Assembly: GCA_013339895.1 (NCBI GenBank)
Contig: JABACO010000012.1
Span: forward strand, 8,187,414-8,251,413
DNA length: 64,000 bases
Direction: 5' to 3'
Origin: Ephydatia muelleri
Taxonomy: Eukaryota; Porifera; Demospongiae; Spongillida; Spongillidae
In this document: one piece after another, positions 47,818-59,600 of the stretch
How the letters are laid out: every line of letters starts with the position of its first letter
Numbering within the stretch: the stretch's first letter is position 1
Made by a program: the position numbers and the translations under genes
The notes under the pieces: model-generated
Database searches by the model: none
The model's input: only the letters and a program-made list of their open reading frames with translations
What the model was told of the DNA's origin: nothing

Positions 47818-47891
47818 TGTGGGATGCAATTGTGTACATGTAATGATCACTATTAATAATTTGCTAACAGCTATTAAGCAATACAATATGC
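45939..47891. other. Intergenic with simple repeats
   Basis: TG microsatellite at about 46286-46414, A-rich run near 46538-46567, a repeat-family copy at 46955-47092, a C run near 47203-47217 and a 26-base T run at 47787-47812. No exon could be supported. Confidence 0.5.
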
Positions 47892-48621
47892 AACGTTCTA
47901 CGAGATAATGACTTTGTGGATTTATGTATAACATAAAACTCAAATTGCCAACGGTTAACGCTATCGACTTCCTATATTTTCAAAACTTCGTCCTACTCCT
48001 ACACCATTTCTCTATGCGTAAATGTAGTTTGGTGCCGACGTTACGAGGTCCGATACCCCATCTGGTTCAAAACCTCTACATCTTTAGGTAGGAGCGTTCA
48101 AATCGTCGGTGTGTACGTAGAGGGGTCCTGTCACTATTGATTTATTCTGTCCGTTAATTTTTGCTTTATCCATTACGGAGATACTGCTGCGAGAAGGTGA
48201 TGTACATTTTTCCGGTCATTTCGCCAATCGTTTTGGCAAACCTCATCCAATTCAAATGCAGGCCTATGGGAGAAATTTTTGGCGGAATCGAGCGGGAAAA
48301 TGTGCATGAAATTTGCACAGCGGTATCTCCGTAACGGATTGAATATAAATTAACGAACTAAACAAATCAATAGCGACAGGCTACTACCCCTCTACGTAAA
48401 CACCGAATTTGAAGAAATTTGAACGCTCTTACCTAAAGATGTGGAGGTTTAAAACCTGATGGGGTATCCGGACCTCGGCACTATAATTGTGCAAGGCACC
48501 ACAGTACAATTTCACATATAGTGAAATGGTGTAGGACGATGGAAATATAGAAAGTCGCTAGTGTTAACCGTTTGTAAGCTATAGCTTTAAATCCATTAGG
48601 GTCATTATCTCGTAGAACGTT
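47892..48621. mobile_element. 730-bp fold-back element
   Basis: Two diverged inverted arms of about 290 bp, starting AACGTTCTACGAGATAATGA and ending with its inverse, surround about 150 bp. The inner part of each arm is the repeat seen singly at 36428-36575 and 46955-47092, suggesting those are solo arms of the same family. Confidence 0.75.
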
Positions 48622-48942
48622 CCATATAGTGTTTGCTCTTAATTTAAACATTCTCATGCCACTGCAGTTCCATCTTTTAAATTCAAACTCAATTTCTAGC
48701 GGCAAGATACTGTTCCAGAGCTTTTGTCTTCATTGGATGTACATGCATAAAGACAGCACATCTGGTGCAATCCAACAGAATGTGTTTCACTGTGCTAAAT
48801 ATGACACCTGGTCGCCACTCAAAATCCTGCAACCAATCATTAAAGGACCAAGACTCATGTGCTTTCTGCACCATTATTTACTCCCCACTCCATAGAACAC
48901 ATGATCACAAGTTGCACAACACATCAACAAGATATGACATAA

Positions 48943-51253
48943 TTATGCTGTAATGGGGGAGTTGCCCAAAGAGGGAGGGGTGTTGGCAATGCGGTACAAG
49001 GGTCCACTAATGCTTAACTCTCCACTATTGGCTTCTTTCAGTATGTTGAGTAGAGTGTTCTCCAAAATGTTCTCCACGAAGCTAGTGAACTCAGGTATTC
49101 TGTATGAAAAGAGAATGGACGATGTTTTAAAAGGAGATCCACAATGAAGAATGTAATGTGATCGTACAGTTTTATGTGCCTGTTGAGTTGCACTTCATTT
49201 GGGTCATTGTGCGGAATGACATCATCTCGCTTATCTCCTGTCTCTTTTCCTATTGCGTCTTCCGTGTTGCTCAATTCCGATTGGGAATTAAGCACAGGTG
49301 GGGACGGTGAGTGTCTGATGAGGGCACCTGGGGGTGTGTCGAGAAGGGGGTCGTGGTGTCCAGCAGCATACATGTGGGCGTGTGCAGAGTAAGCTCTTTT
49401 CCCGCCAAGCTCCCACAAAGTGCTGAACTGCTGGAAATAGGGCACAGGTTCCTCCACAACCCTCTGCACAGCCGACAGGAAGTTGGAATCCTCCAGCAGA
49501 TCCCTTGAGGGGCATCGAGTTGTGAATGTCATTAATTCTATCGGCAACTAGTAACTACAAGGCACACTTATGCGAATTAAAATACGAGCATATGATAATG
49601 TGTAGCTGTGAGATTGCTTTAAATCTCTGTGTATGTGTGTCATGCTGTAACAGGTAGCGTGTTGTGTGCTCATGAGCAGGGGAGGGGAGGAAGGAGGAAG
49701 GAGGGAGGGGGTTAGTACATCTTATGTTACCTGATCATCTGACTGAGAACAATTCTGAGTGTGGTGTTCTCCTCCTCCTCAACCCTCAGCCCCTCCTCCT
49801 CCTGCCTGGGGGAGAGGAGGGTGGGTTGGATGAGGTCCATGTGAAGGGAATCGATGCCCTTGAAGAGCTTGCTGTAGTCCGACATGGCATGGGTGTGGCC
49901 TGTCAGCCTCAGGGGGAGGGCAGACGGCTGTGGTGGCCTGGGCACCTGCGGAGAGATTTTAAGAATCACTGAGCAGCTGGAGGTGAAACAATGATTGGAC
50001 ATGTACATGTAAGGTGTGCCTTGAAGGTCTGCACAGACAAAGGTTGGTGATGGTATCATGTGTTGTCAAATTTGATATTAATCAATGAGTTTTTCAAAAC
50101 TTTGAACCTTGCTTTGTTTGTGCTGATGATGCTTCTAGTTAGGGTGTGGCTGTGAGCTGAAAGCATTCTGAGATTGTGACATTATGTAGCTAGTGAATGC
50201 TATGTGATGTGTTTGAAGGTGTGGGTTGGATAATAGCGTATACTTTGAAGGACAAACACGCTGCAAATGTGGACACCCACCCAGATTGGCACTTGCCTGT
50301 GTTTCGGAGGTTCTCTTGCGCGGCCTGTGCTTGCCACGAGCTGCCAAATCCCTGCGTTTGAAGGATGGAGGCAGCCCCACATTAATTGGCAATGGTCTTC
50401 AACAGAACATAAGATCATTGGGACAGTTCTAGTGTCTATTCTAATACCGTTCCAATGGGCATGTACTTTGGTGTGGCTCACTCACTTTTTTTTCCATTCC
50501 TCGTATGTTTCTTCCAGGGGGCATCCAATGGGGGGCAGTGCCTCGTACTTTCTCCTCAGCTCACCATCAGATGATCTGGACCTCTTCCCCAGACTTTTCA
50601 GTCTAGGAACGGTCTGGCGACGAGTACTCTGAGATAACAGTACAACCACAATTGTGAATACCTTTATGCCTTACGTCTATTAACGCAACTCAAACGCATG
50701 GCACAAAACTAGCTATGTACATTCTAATACCCACTCATTTCAACCACACAAAATTGAATTATTCAATATTGTGTGGTTGAAATGAGTGTGTCAACTATTC
50801 ATACTTTAGAGCTGGGACTCTTGGTCGACACATCGATGATGGCAAACGTGTTCTTCTTCTCCTCCTCAGCCTTCTGCCATGCCTCCAACTTGAGTCTGTA
50901 GCTCGCCATCTCACTTTCATCCAGCACCTACAGGCACAGTTGATAAAAGAATGGGGATGGGGAGGAGGCATACTGGTACACACACGATCCACCTTACAAA
51001 TGATTTACATACAGCTCCATGCTAATATGCTAAGTCAGATTAACATAAGACCCTCAAATGATTGGGTATTCATATAGAAGTGAGCACTGCATCTTAATTG
51101 CTTACAGCAGTAAGTCATTTTGTGCAATCATACACACCCTTCACTTACACCAGCTCAAAGTTCTAACACACTAGCCTCACACACACACACACACACACCA
51201 CACACACACACACCACACACACACACACACCACACACACACACCACACACACA

Positions 51254-51295
<42 letters not shown>

Positions 51296-52325
51296 CACCA
51301 CTCTTTCTTACCCTACAGACCAGCTCCAGGTCGTATATTGCAGGTGCCAGGTGGGAGCAGAAAGAGAACTTGCATGCGACACTCTGCTTAGGCTGGAGGT
51401 ACCCACAACCAGGCTGGATAGACAACACCTGACCACAGGAGGAAATACTGACTGCTGTGTTTGATAACAGTACACAATCCACCTGCACTCTTCCCCCTTC
51501 CCTCCTCTCTCTCCCACAGCTCCCTAGTGGACTCATATGTCCCAATATAGATTAGATTCTGATGGGTACTGTATGGGGGCTGTTTCATCGATGACACACT
51601 GTTCACATTTCAATGTAAAGTTTCTTGCAATGGGTATAACTGCAGGAATCAAATGCAGAGGCAAAGCTTTATTTTCTACTTTGCTTAAAGTTACGTGTAC
51701 CAATTAGTCTATGCCTGTAAATGTTTTTTTGTGAGAATGCTATTGTCTTACAATTATCGAGTACACACACACACACACACCACACACACACACACATGTA
51801 CACACACACACACACCACACACACACAAACACATGTACACATACACATATCAATAATTGGACTGAAAAATAATGGTTTGAAAGTAAAATTGGGAAGAAAT
51901 GAATCAGTTGGCACTCACTTCCAACACGCCAGATGACTCTAGTTCCCAGTTGAACGAGAGGGTGTGGTCAGTGGTGTTGGTCACAAACACCACACGCCGT
52001 GTGACAGAGAAGAGCACCACATCGCTGAAAGCAAGGTGGCTTATTGACAGTACGGCCGGCACATCTGAAGCCCCCATGGTTTTCTGATATAAGTGCGAGA
52101 AATAGGAATGCACGAGGTAAAATTCAGACACTTCCAGTGACATCGCCACACCCCATCAGTACCTGCTTGTCCAGATTGTGGGGCGGAGGAGGGTGCTGGG
52201 TGATGATGTCATCTGGAGACCCGTAACCTTCTCCAGTAAAGGTCACAAGCCTCATTTCCCCGTTGGAAAAAGTTACAGGAAGGTCAACCTGCAGTGCATG
52301 CCACACATCATGATACAGTACTACC

Positions 52326-52369
<44 letters not shown>

Positions 52370-55052
52370 CCCAGGGGAAGCATGTGAATGTACCACAGAT
52401 TTTGGATAAGCATTGCACAGAGAAGGTGCTATCCTGTAGAGTTCCATATCTGTGACCTGTCCATGCACGTGCACAAGCATTCCTCCTAAATTCCGTTGCC
52501 TATTCCCCCACACCTTTCCTTCCACCTTTTCCCAAAGCACGACTTTCTACATACTTACGCTGTAGACCTTTGCCTCCAGAGGGGAGAACACAAAATGGAC
52601 AGTGGCAGAGGACCTGGCAGCTATGTCGCCACTTGGCTGTGTGCACTCAATGATGGGCATCTCATAGTTGTGTTCCTTGAGTGCCCTCAGTGGCTCCACG
52701 TCTATCTCAAAGCTCACAGTCGTGTCCCCAGCGTTGTATAGCTCATAGTCCTGTAGGGACCAAGTGGACACAGGAGGGGGTGTGTCAACATAGCGGCACA
52801 TAGAAGGTTGTGAATTGGAATGGATCCAGTAGTACACAGAAATGTGTTTACGATAATTGCCTCATATCCCACAACTGTTGTGTGTTTTTGAATAGTTTCA
52901 GTAGCCATGATACACATCACTGGAATACACACCACCATTGGAATACACATCACCATTGGAATACACATCACCATTGGAATACACATCACTGGAATACACA
53001 CCACTGGAATACACTTCACTGGAATACACATCACTGGAATACACATCACTGGAATACACATCACTGGAATACACATCACCATTGGAATACACATCACTGG
53101 AATACACATCACTGGAATACACATCACTGGAATACACACCACTGGAATACACACCACTGGAATACACACCACTGGAATACACATCACTGGAATACACATC
53201 ACTGGAATACACATCACCATTGGAATACACATTGTATCATTGTAGAAAGTAATTGTATGGTTGTTTTTGGGGGTGGCCTTGTGCCAACCTGTCTACCTTG
53301 TGCCAGATGTTCGCAAATGAACTCCCAAGGGTTTAAATGAATATAATGTCTTAAAGATTATCAATCTAAATGAATTTATGGATAAGCAATGTGTAAGTTA
53401 GGCAAATACATCCAATAACCTTAATAGGTGTAAAGATAAAATCAAATAATATCTAATTGATTAATGTAATAAGGTTTTATTAAATGGAGGATTTATAAAC
53501 TACAGAGAAACCTGATTGAAAGTTGAAGGATTATTCCATTTGATTTGCATTTTATTCATTAATATTAAAAATAATGAATCCAACTTGAAAACGCTAAAAG
53601 ACCACTCACTATTAATCCATTTTGATCTTTAATCCCTCACTATTGCATAATAGTGGTTCTACTTCATTTCATAACGAGCTTACTAGAAATGTTTATTAAA
53701 TTAGCTATCAAATGACATATTCAAGCTGGCTAACTTTAAATGAATCATGACCTTAAATGTTAATAACTCACTATTGAACCTGGTAACTTGAAATCAATCC
53801 TGTTTCACTATATGCATATTTATTACAGTAACCTTAATCTTGAATAACTTTGATAGTTAGAAGTGCTTTGAACATGTTGATGTATGAAGGTTTTGATATA
53901 ATTACTTACCTTTTACAGCCATCTAAATCTAATTGGATTAATAGTATTTGCCTAACTACTGTAATGCATATAAAAGAAATCATGTTGTTAATTAATTTTA
54001 ATCCTGAGTTATATTTATTAAAAACCTTCGACTTTGCCCAGTAGTAAAAGACGGGACAACGCTGGAAGCCAAGCCGTTGTGATCTTTGTACCCTGAGACC
54101 ACTCCCCCATCACAGTACCCTGAGACCACTCCCCCATCACAGTACCCTGAGACCACTCCCCCATCACAGTACCCTGAGACCACTCCCCCCATCACAGTAC
54201 CCTGAGACCACTCCCTCCATCACAGTACCCTGAGACCACTCCCCCATCACAGTACCCTGAGACCACTCCCCCATCACAGTACCCTGAGACCACTCCCCCA
54301 TCACAGTACCCTGAGACCACTCCCCCATCACAGTACCCTGAGACCACTCCCCCATCACAGTACCCTAAGACCACTCCCCCCATCACAGTACCCTGAGACC
54401 ACTCCCCCATCACAGTACCCTGAGACCACTCCCCCATCACAGTACCCTGAGACCACTCCCCCATCACAGTACCCTGAGACCACTCCCCCATCACAGTACC
54501 CTAAGACCACTCCCCCATCACAGTACCCTGAGACCACTCCCCCCATCACAGTACCCTGAGACCACTCCCCCCATCACAGTACCCTGAGACCACTCCCCCA
54601 TCACAGTACCCTGAGACCACTCCCCCATCACAGTACCCTGAGACCACTCCCCCATCACAGTACCCTGAGACCACTCCCCCATCACAGTACCCTAAGACCA
54701 CTCCCCCATCACAGTACCCTGAGACCACTCCCCCCATCACAGTACCCTGAGACCACTCCCCCCATCACAGTACCCTGAGACCACTCCCCCCATCACAGTA
54801 CCCTGAGACCACTCCCCCCATCACAGTACCCTGAGACCACTCCCCCCATCACAGTACTGGTGTCATGCACAGACTCACCTGTCTGGGATAGGATTGCAAT
54901 CCGATGGGAACAGGGGAAAACTTGTGACAGTGTGAGACAAAATGAATGAATGGCTGTCCTCTCTCCAATGTCATGCCACGCCACCTGAGCTATAGACAAG
55001 ACACATGCACATGTCTGGTTAATAAAACAAGCTACTCCGATACATTTTATCG

Positions 55053-55120
<68 letters not shown>

Positions 55121-55170
55121 ACATTTTATCGGTGTGTGTATGTGTGTGTGTATGTGTGTACATTTTATCG

Positions 55171-55213
<43 letters not shown>

Positions 55214-56588
55214 CTTCATACCAGAACTTCCCTTCCTCTGTTCAGTTTGAAAAGCACAGGCAGTCTGCTACTACCAACAGCGGTGTGTCTGTGTGTGTTG
55301 GAGGAGAGGAGAGGGAAAGAGGAGAGGGGAGGAGGAGGGAGGAGGAGGGAGGGGAGGAGGAGGGGAGGGGAGGAGGAGGGGAGGGGAGGAGGAGGGGAGG
55401 GGAGGAGGAGGGGAGGGGAGGAGGAGAGGGGAAGAGGAAAGGGGAGGAAGAGAGGGGAAGAGAAGAGGGGAGGAGGAGGGGAGAGGAGAGGAGAAGAGAG
55501 AGGGAGGAGTCTCACCACAATAACCAAACATGCATGTGCCTCAATGTCTCAGTTCTATACAAAGGTGGTACACAACTAAATTTTAGTATATCTCTACACC
55601 TACCATCTGTCCCGTTACAGAGATTTAAACATGCACAACACATGGCTGCACAGTTCTCTCCCCTAGACTTATGTGGAGGCAAAGTGCTCTATGATAGGCC
55701 AGGGCAATGGGCACACAGAGTGTGTTGAGCAAAGTTGTCTAGTTTATAGGCAGCTGTGCATAATAGAGCCATGTGCAGTGTGTGGTAGCAGATTAGGAGC
55801 TACATGTATATTGTATTATGTACAAAACAGGTGTGTGTATGATTTCCAGGTCAAAAGGATATGACGGCTATACAATGGGGGCTCTGTTTTCCTATTACAA
55901 AATAGGGCATAATGAAAGTCTACTTTGGCTACTTCATACCATTAGTCGTCACACAAATGAGTTTGTTTAACCAGCCACCATGATGTTAAGATGCATACAA
56001 TGTGGCAAGGAGGATAACAATCGACTTTTTGGGAAGGCATGAGGTAAGGTGCCTCAATTAAACGGCAAGGCATTCATGCGCTGAGCCTTGCTAGAACTAC
56101 ATGTAGCTAGGGAGAACACGGCTTGGCACACACACATACACAGATACATATACACAAACACACACCACACACACACACAACACAAACACAACACATGCAC
56201 ATACAACACAAACACAAAACATGCACACAAACCAACAAACACACACAAACACACACACAAACACACACACACCAAAAAAAAACACAAACACACCAACAAA
56301 CACACACACACACACACACACACATAAACACACGCACATACACAGACAAACACACACACACACACACACGCAAGCACAATCCCTCACTTGAAGCTGCAGC
56401 TGATCACAGCAGACTCTCCCGCTCCTAGCCTCCCCTTCTTGGGGGCCACAGTGAACAGATCGTGGTCCATCACACTCAGCTCATGTCTCTCCTCTTCATC
56501 CAGCTGTCCCGTGTCTGCCCAGTACTCCGGCTCCAGCAACACATCAGTGGGAAACTGAAAGGCCCTGCAGCCAAGAACACACACACAT

Positions 56589-56621
<33 letters not shown>

Positions 56622-59600
56622 TATATATTTTAATCTTCACAACGTTTTTTTTTTATCCACTCGAATTGCATTTTGTACATTACCACAAAGCTCATGTGAT
56701 ATAAGCAAGATAAGTGTGGAGTGTGCTCTATAAACCATTGAACTACCATGTGTGTGGTACATGTATGTATAGTAATGTGTGTACTATTGAAAAGTATAGA
56801 GCTGTATGTGATCATTTTTGTGTGTAGTTACAGACCAATATAGTACATACCTCCAATGATACACAACCAGAGTTTGAGTTCCGTAATGGAAGGGTTACCT
56901 ATCGGTTGCAAATTTCCTAGGATATCCAAAGATTTTCTTAGATATTCTAGGAAATGTTATGAAGATACATGTATGCGACCGATTGATAACGCTTCCATTA
57001 CGGTACTCAAAATCCTGGCTGTGTATCTTTCACTGTGCATTAGGCTTGCAAACTGTTTTTCTTTCAGATGAATAAAAACTTGCTTTCAGTTTTTTAAATG
57101 CAATAATAACATGTAGAAAGTATTCACATACAGTGTACTATTCTCCAGTATAGAACCTTAAAAGTGTACACAAAAGCCCCTACCATTCAGTTGGCACGTC
57201 TCCATGGTTCTTCAAGACCAGGTCAAATCCACTGGTCCCCATCTCGAGGGGGGCTGCTCCAAAATCGAAGTCCACCATGGCGGTGGTCCCAACAGAGACC
57301 CTACGTGTCATGCTGTGTCTGGTGCCAATGGCGTAACGGAGCTCTGAACTGGAGGGATCATCGTGAAGGAATGTGTTCAGTCTGAGAGGAAGGGGATAGG
57401 AAGGAAGTGGAGGAGGAGGTGGAGGAGAAGATGGAGGAGGAGGTGGAGGAGGAGGTGGAGGAGGAGGTGGAGGAGGAGGTGGAGGAGGAGGTGGAGGAGG
57501 AGGTGGAGGAGGAGGTGGAGGTGGAGGAGGGGGTGGAGGTGGAGGAGGGGGTGGAGGTGGAGAAGGGGGTGGAGGTGGAGGAGGGGATGGAGGTGGAGGA
57601 GGGGGTGGAGGTGGAGGAGGAGGTGGAGGTGGAAGAGGAGGTGGAGAAGGTGGAGAAGGAGGTGGAGAAGGTGGAGGAGGAGGTGAGGAGGTGGAGGAGG
57701 TGGAGGAGGCGGTTGTTTTGTAGGAGGTGGAGGAGGTAGAGGAGGTTGGAGGAGGAGGTGGAGGGGGAGGTAGAGGTGGAGGAGGAGGTAGAGGTGGAGG
57801 AGGAGGTGGAGATGGAGGTGGAGGTGGAGGAGGTGGAGGAGGAGGTGGAGGTAGGAGGAGGAGGTGGAGGTGAGAAGGTGGAGGAGGAGGTGGAGGAGGA
57901 CATGGAGGTGGAGGGGGAGGAGGAGGAGGTAGAGGAGGAGGTGGAGGAGGACATGGAGGTGGAGGGGGAGGTAGAGGAGGAGGAGGGGGTGGAGGAGGAG
58001 GAGGGGGTGGAGGAGGAGGAGGGGGTGGAGGAGGAGGAGGGGGTGGAGGAGGAGGAGGGGGTGGAGGAGGAGGAGGGGGTGGAGGAGGAGGAGGGGTGGA
58101 GGAGGAGGAGGGGGGTGGAGGAGGAGGGGGGGGGTGGAGGAGGCGGTGAAGGAAGAGGTGGAGGTGGGAGGAGGGGAGGAAGAGGATGGTAGAGGTGGGA
58201 GGAAAGGAGGAAGAGGAGATGGGGTGTCGAGGAATAGGAGGAGGAGGAGGAGGAAGAGGAGGGGAGGAGGTAGAGGTGGAAGAGGGGAAGTGGAGGAGAA
58301 GGAAAAGAAGAGGGAGGCAAGGAGGGGAGAAGGAAGATGCAAGTGGAGTGGGAAGGAAGGGGAGAAGGAAGAATGACAGGAATATGGAGGAGATACATGT
58401 ACAAGGGATTTTGGGAAGAGGGAAGAGGGGACAAACAATTGGACAAGTCACAACAGGCATTGGGCATCACATCCCACTCTTACTGGTCGATGGAGAGCAT
58501 CGATCGTAGCATGGTTTTGGGGAGGCTGCTGGCCACACCCACTCCCCAGAGGTCCCTCACAGAGAGCACAGGGTAGGATGCGCTCACAGTCAGCGTGCAA
58601 AGGGTGGGGTCAAAGTCTGGAAATGCAATAGTATCCAGAGGCTCTACAAATAAGGAAATCATTGCAAAGGTAGTAACACATTAAGTCACCCACAGTGTAA
58701 TAAGTGTGTGCTTGTACATGTTGTCAGTGAATAAGATACATATTGTGTGATCTTCATGTTATTAATTGTCTATTATTAAAATTGTCCATTTTGTATTTAT
58801 TTGTAATGTTGCTAAATTATACATTTCCCCATGTTGTGAGGTGCACACTTGTGTGCTACAAGCACCACAATAAAACTTTTTTCTAATGTACTGATGAGGT
58901 TAAAATAAAGAGTGCAGGAAATGTTTTGTGTATGTGTGTGTGAGCATGCATGAATCAATTGAGTAAAACAATGCACATCATTCTGTAAGAACAGAAGCTC
59001 TAAAGCATTGTAACCTTGTCAGATATGTATGTAATGCAATCCCAATACAAGGAGGGACTCAGCTGACCTCCATGAGAGGTGATGAGCTCATACTTGATCA
59101 GCCATTTTCCTTGCAGCTTGGAGGATGGACGAACAGTGGCAGTCACAGAGACACGGGAGTGGGCGTGGACCACCCCCCCACCATCGCTTAGGGTAACAGT
59201 GCCTGGGAGCAGAGGGGTTAAGGTGAAAATTATGAAATGAAGGGAGGGAGGGAGGGAGGGAGGGAGGGAGGGAGGGAGGGAGGGGGAGGGAGGGAGGGAG
59301 GGAGTGAGGGAGGGAGGGAGGGCTATCGGGAGGGAGGGGGAGGGAGGAGGGAGGGAGGGAGGGAGGGAGGAGGGAGGGAGGAGGGTAGGGAGGGAGGGAG
59401 GGGAGGGAGGGAGGGGGGAGGGAGGGAGGGAGGGGACGGGAGGGAGGGATGGGGGAGGGAGGGAGGGATGGGAGGGAGGGAGGGAGGGAGGGAGGGAGGG
59501 AGGGAGGGACGGGAGGGATGGGAGGGAGGGAGGGAGGGAGGGAGGGATGGGAGGGAGGGAGGGAGGAGGGAGGGAGGGAGGGAGGGAGGGAGGGAGGAGG

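Noticed and set aside
49038..49193. Continuation of the penultimate CFAP65 exon to a stop at 49038
   Set aside because: The extended tail does not resemble CFAP65. An intron from 49193 to 49090 leads to a frame (VENILENTLLNILKEANSGE) that does.
52810..53340. Open frames of 100-176 codons in all six frames
   Set aside because: A minisatellite with 15- and 18-bp units inside a CFAP65 intron explains them all.
54000..54860. Repetitive minus-strand frames (GVVSGYCDGG type)
   Set aside because: They are products of the 27-bp minisatellite. The real exon nearby is 54879-54989 in another frame.
57180..58470. Long Pro-rich and Ser/Pro-rich minus-strand open frames of 350-426 codons
   Set aside because: They are the polypyrimidine strand of the GGA/GGT array. 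Only the last about 66 codons (57184-57381) are a real CFAP65 exon, bounded by a normal acceptor.
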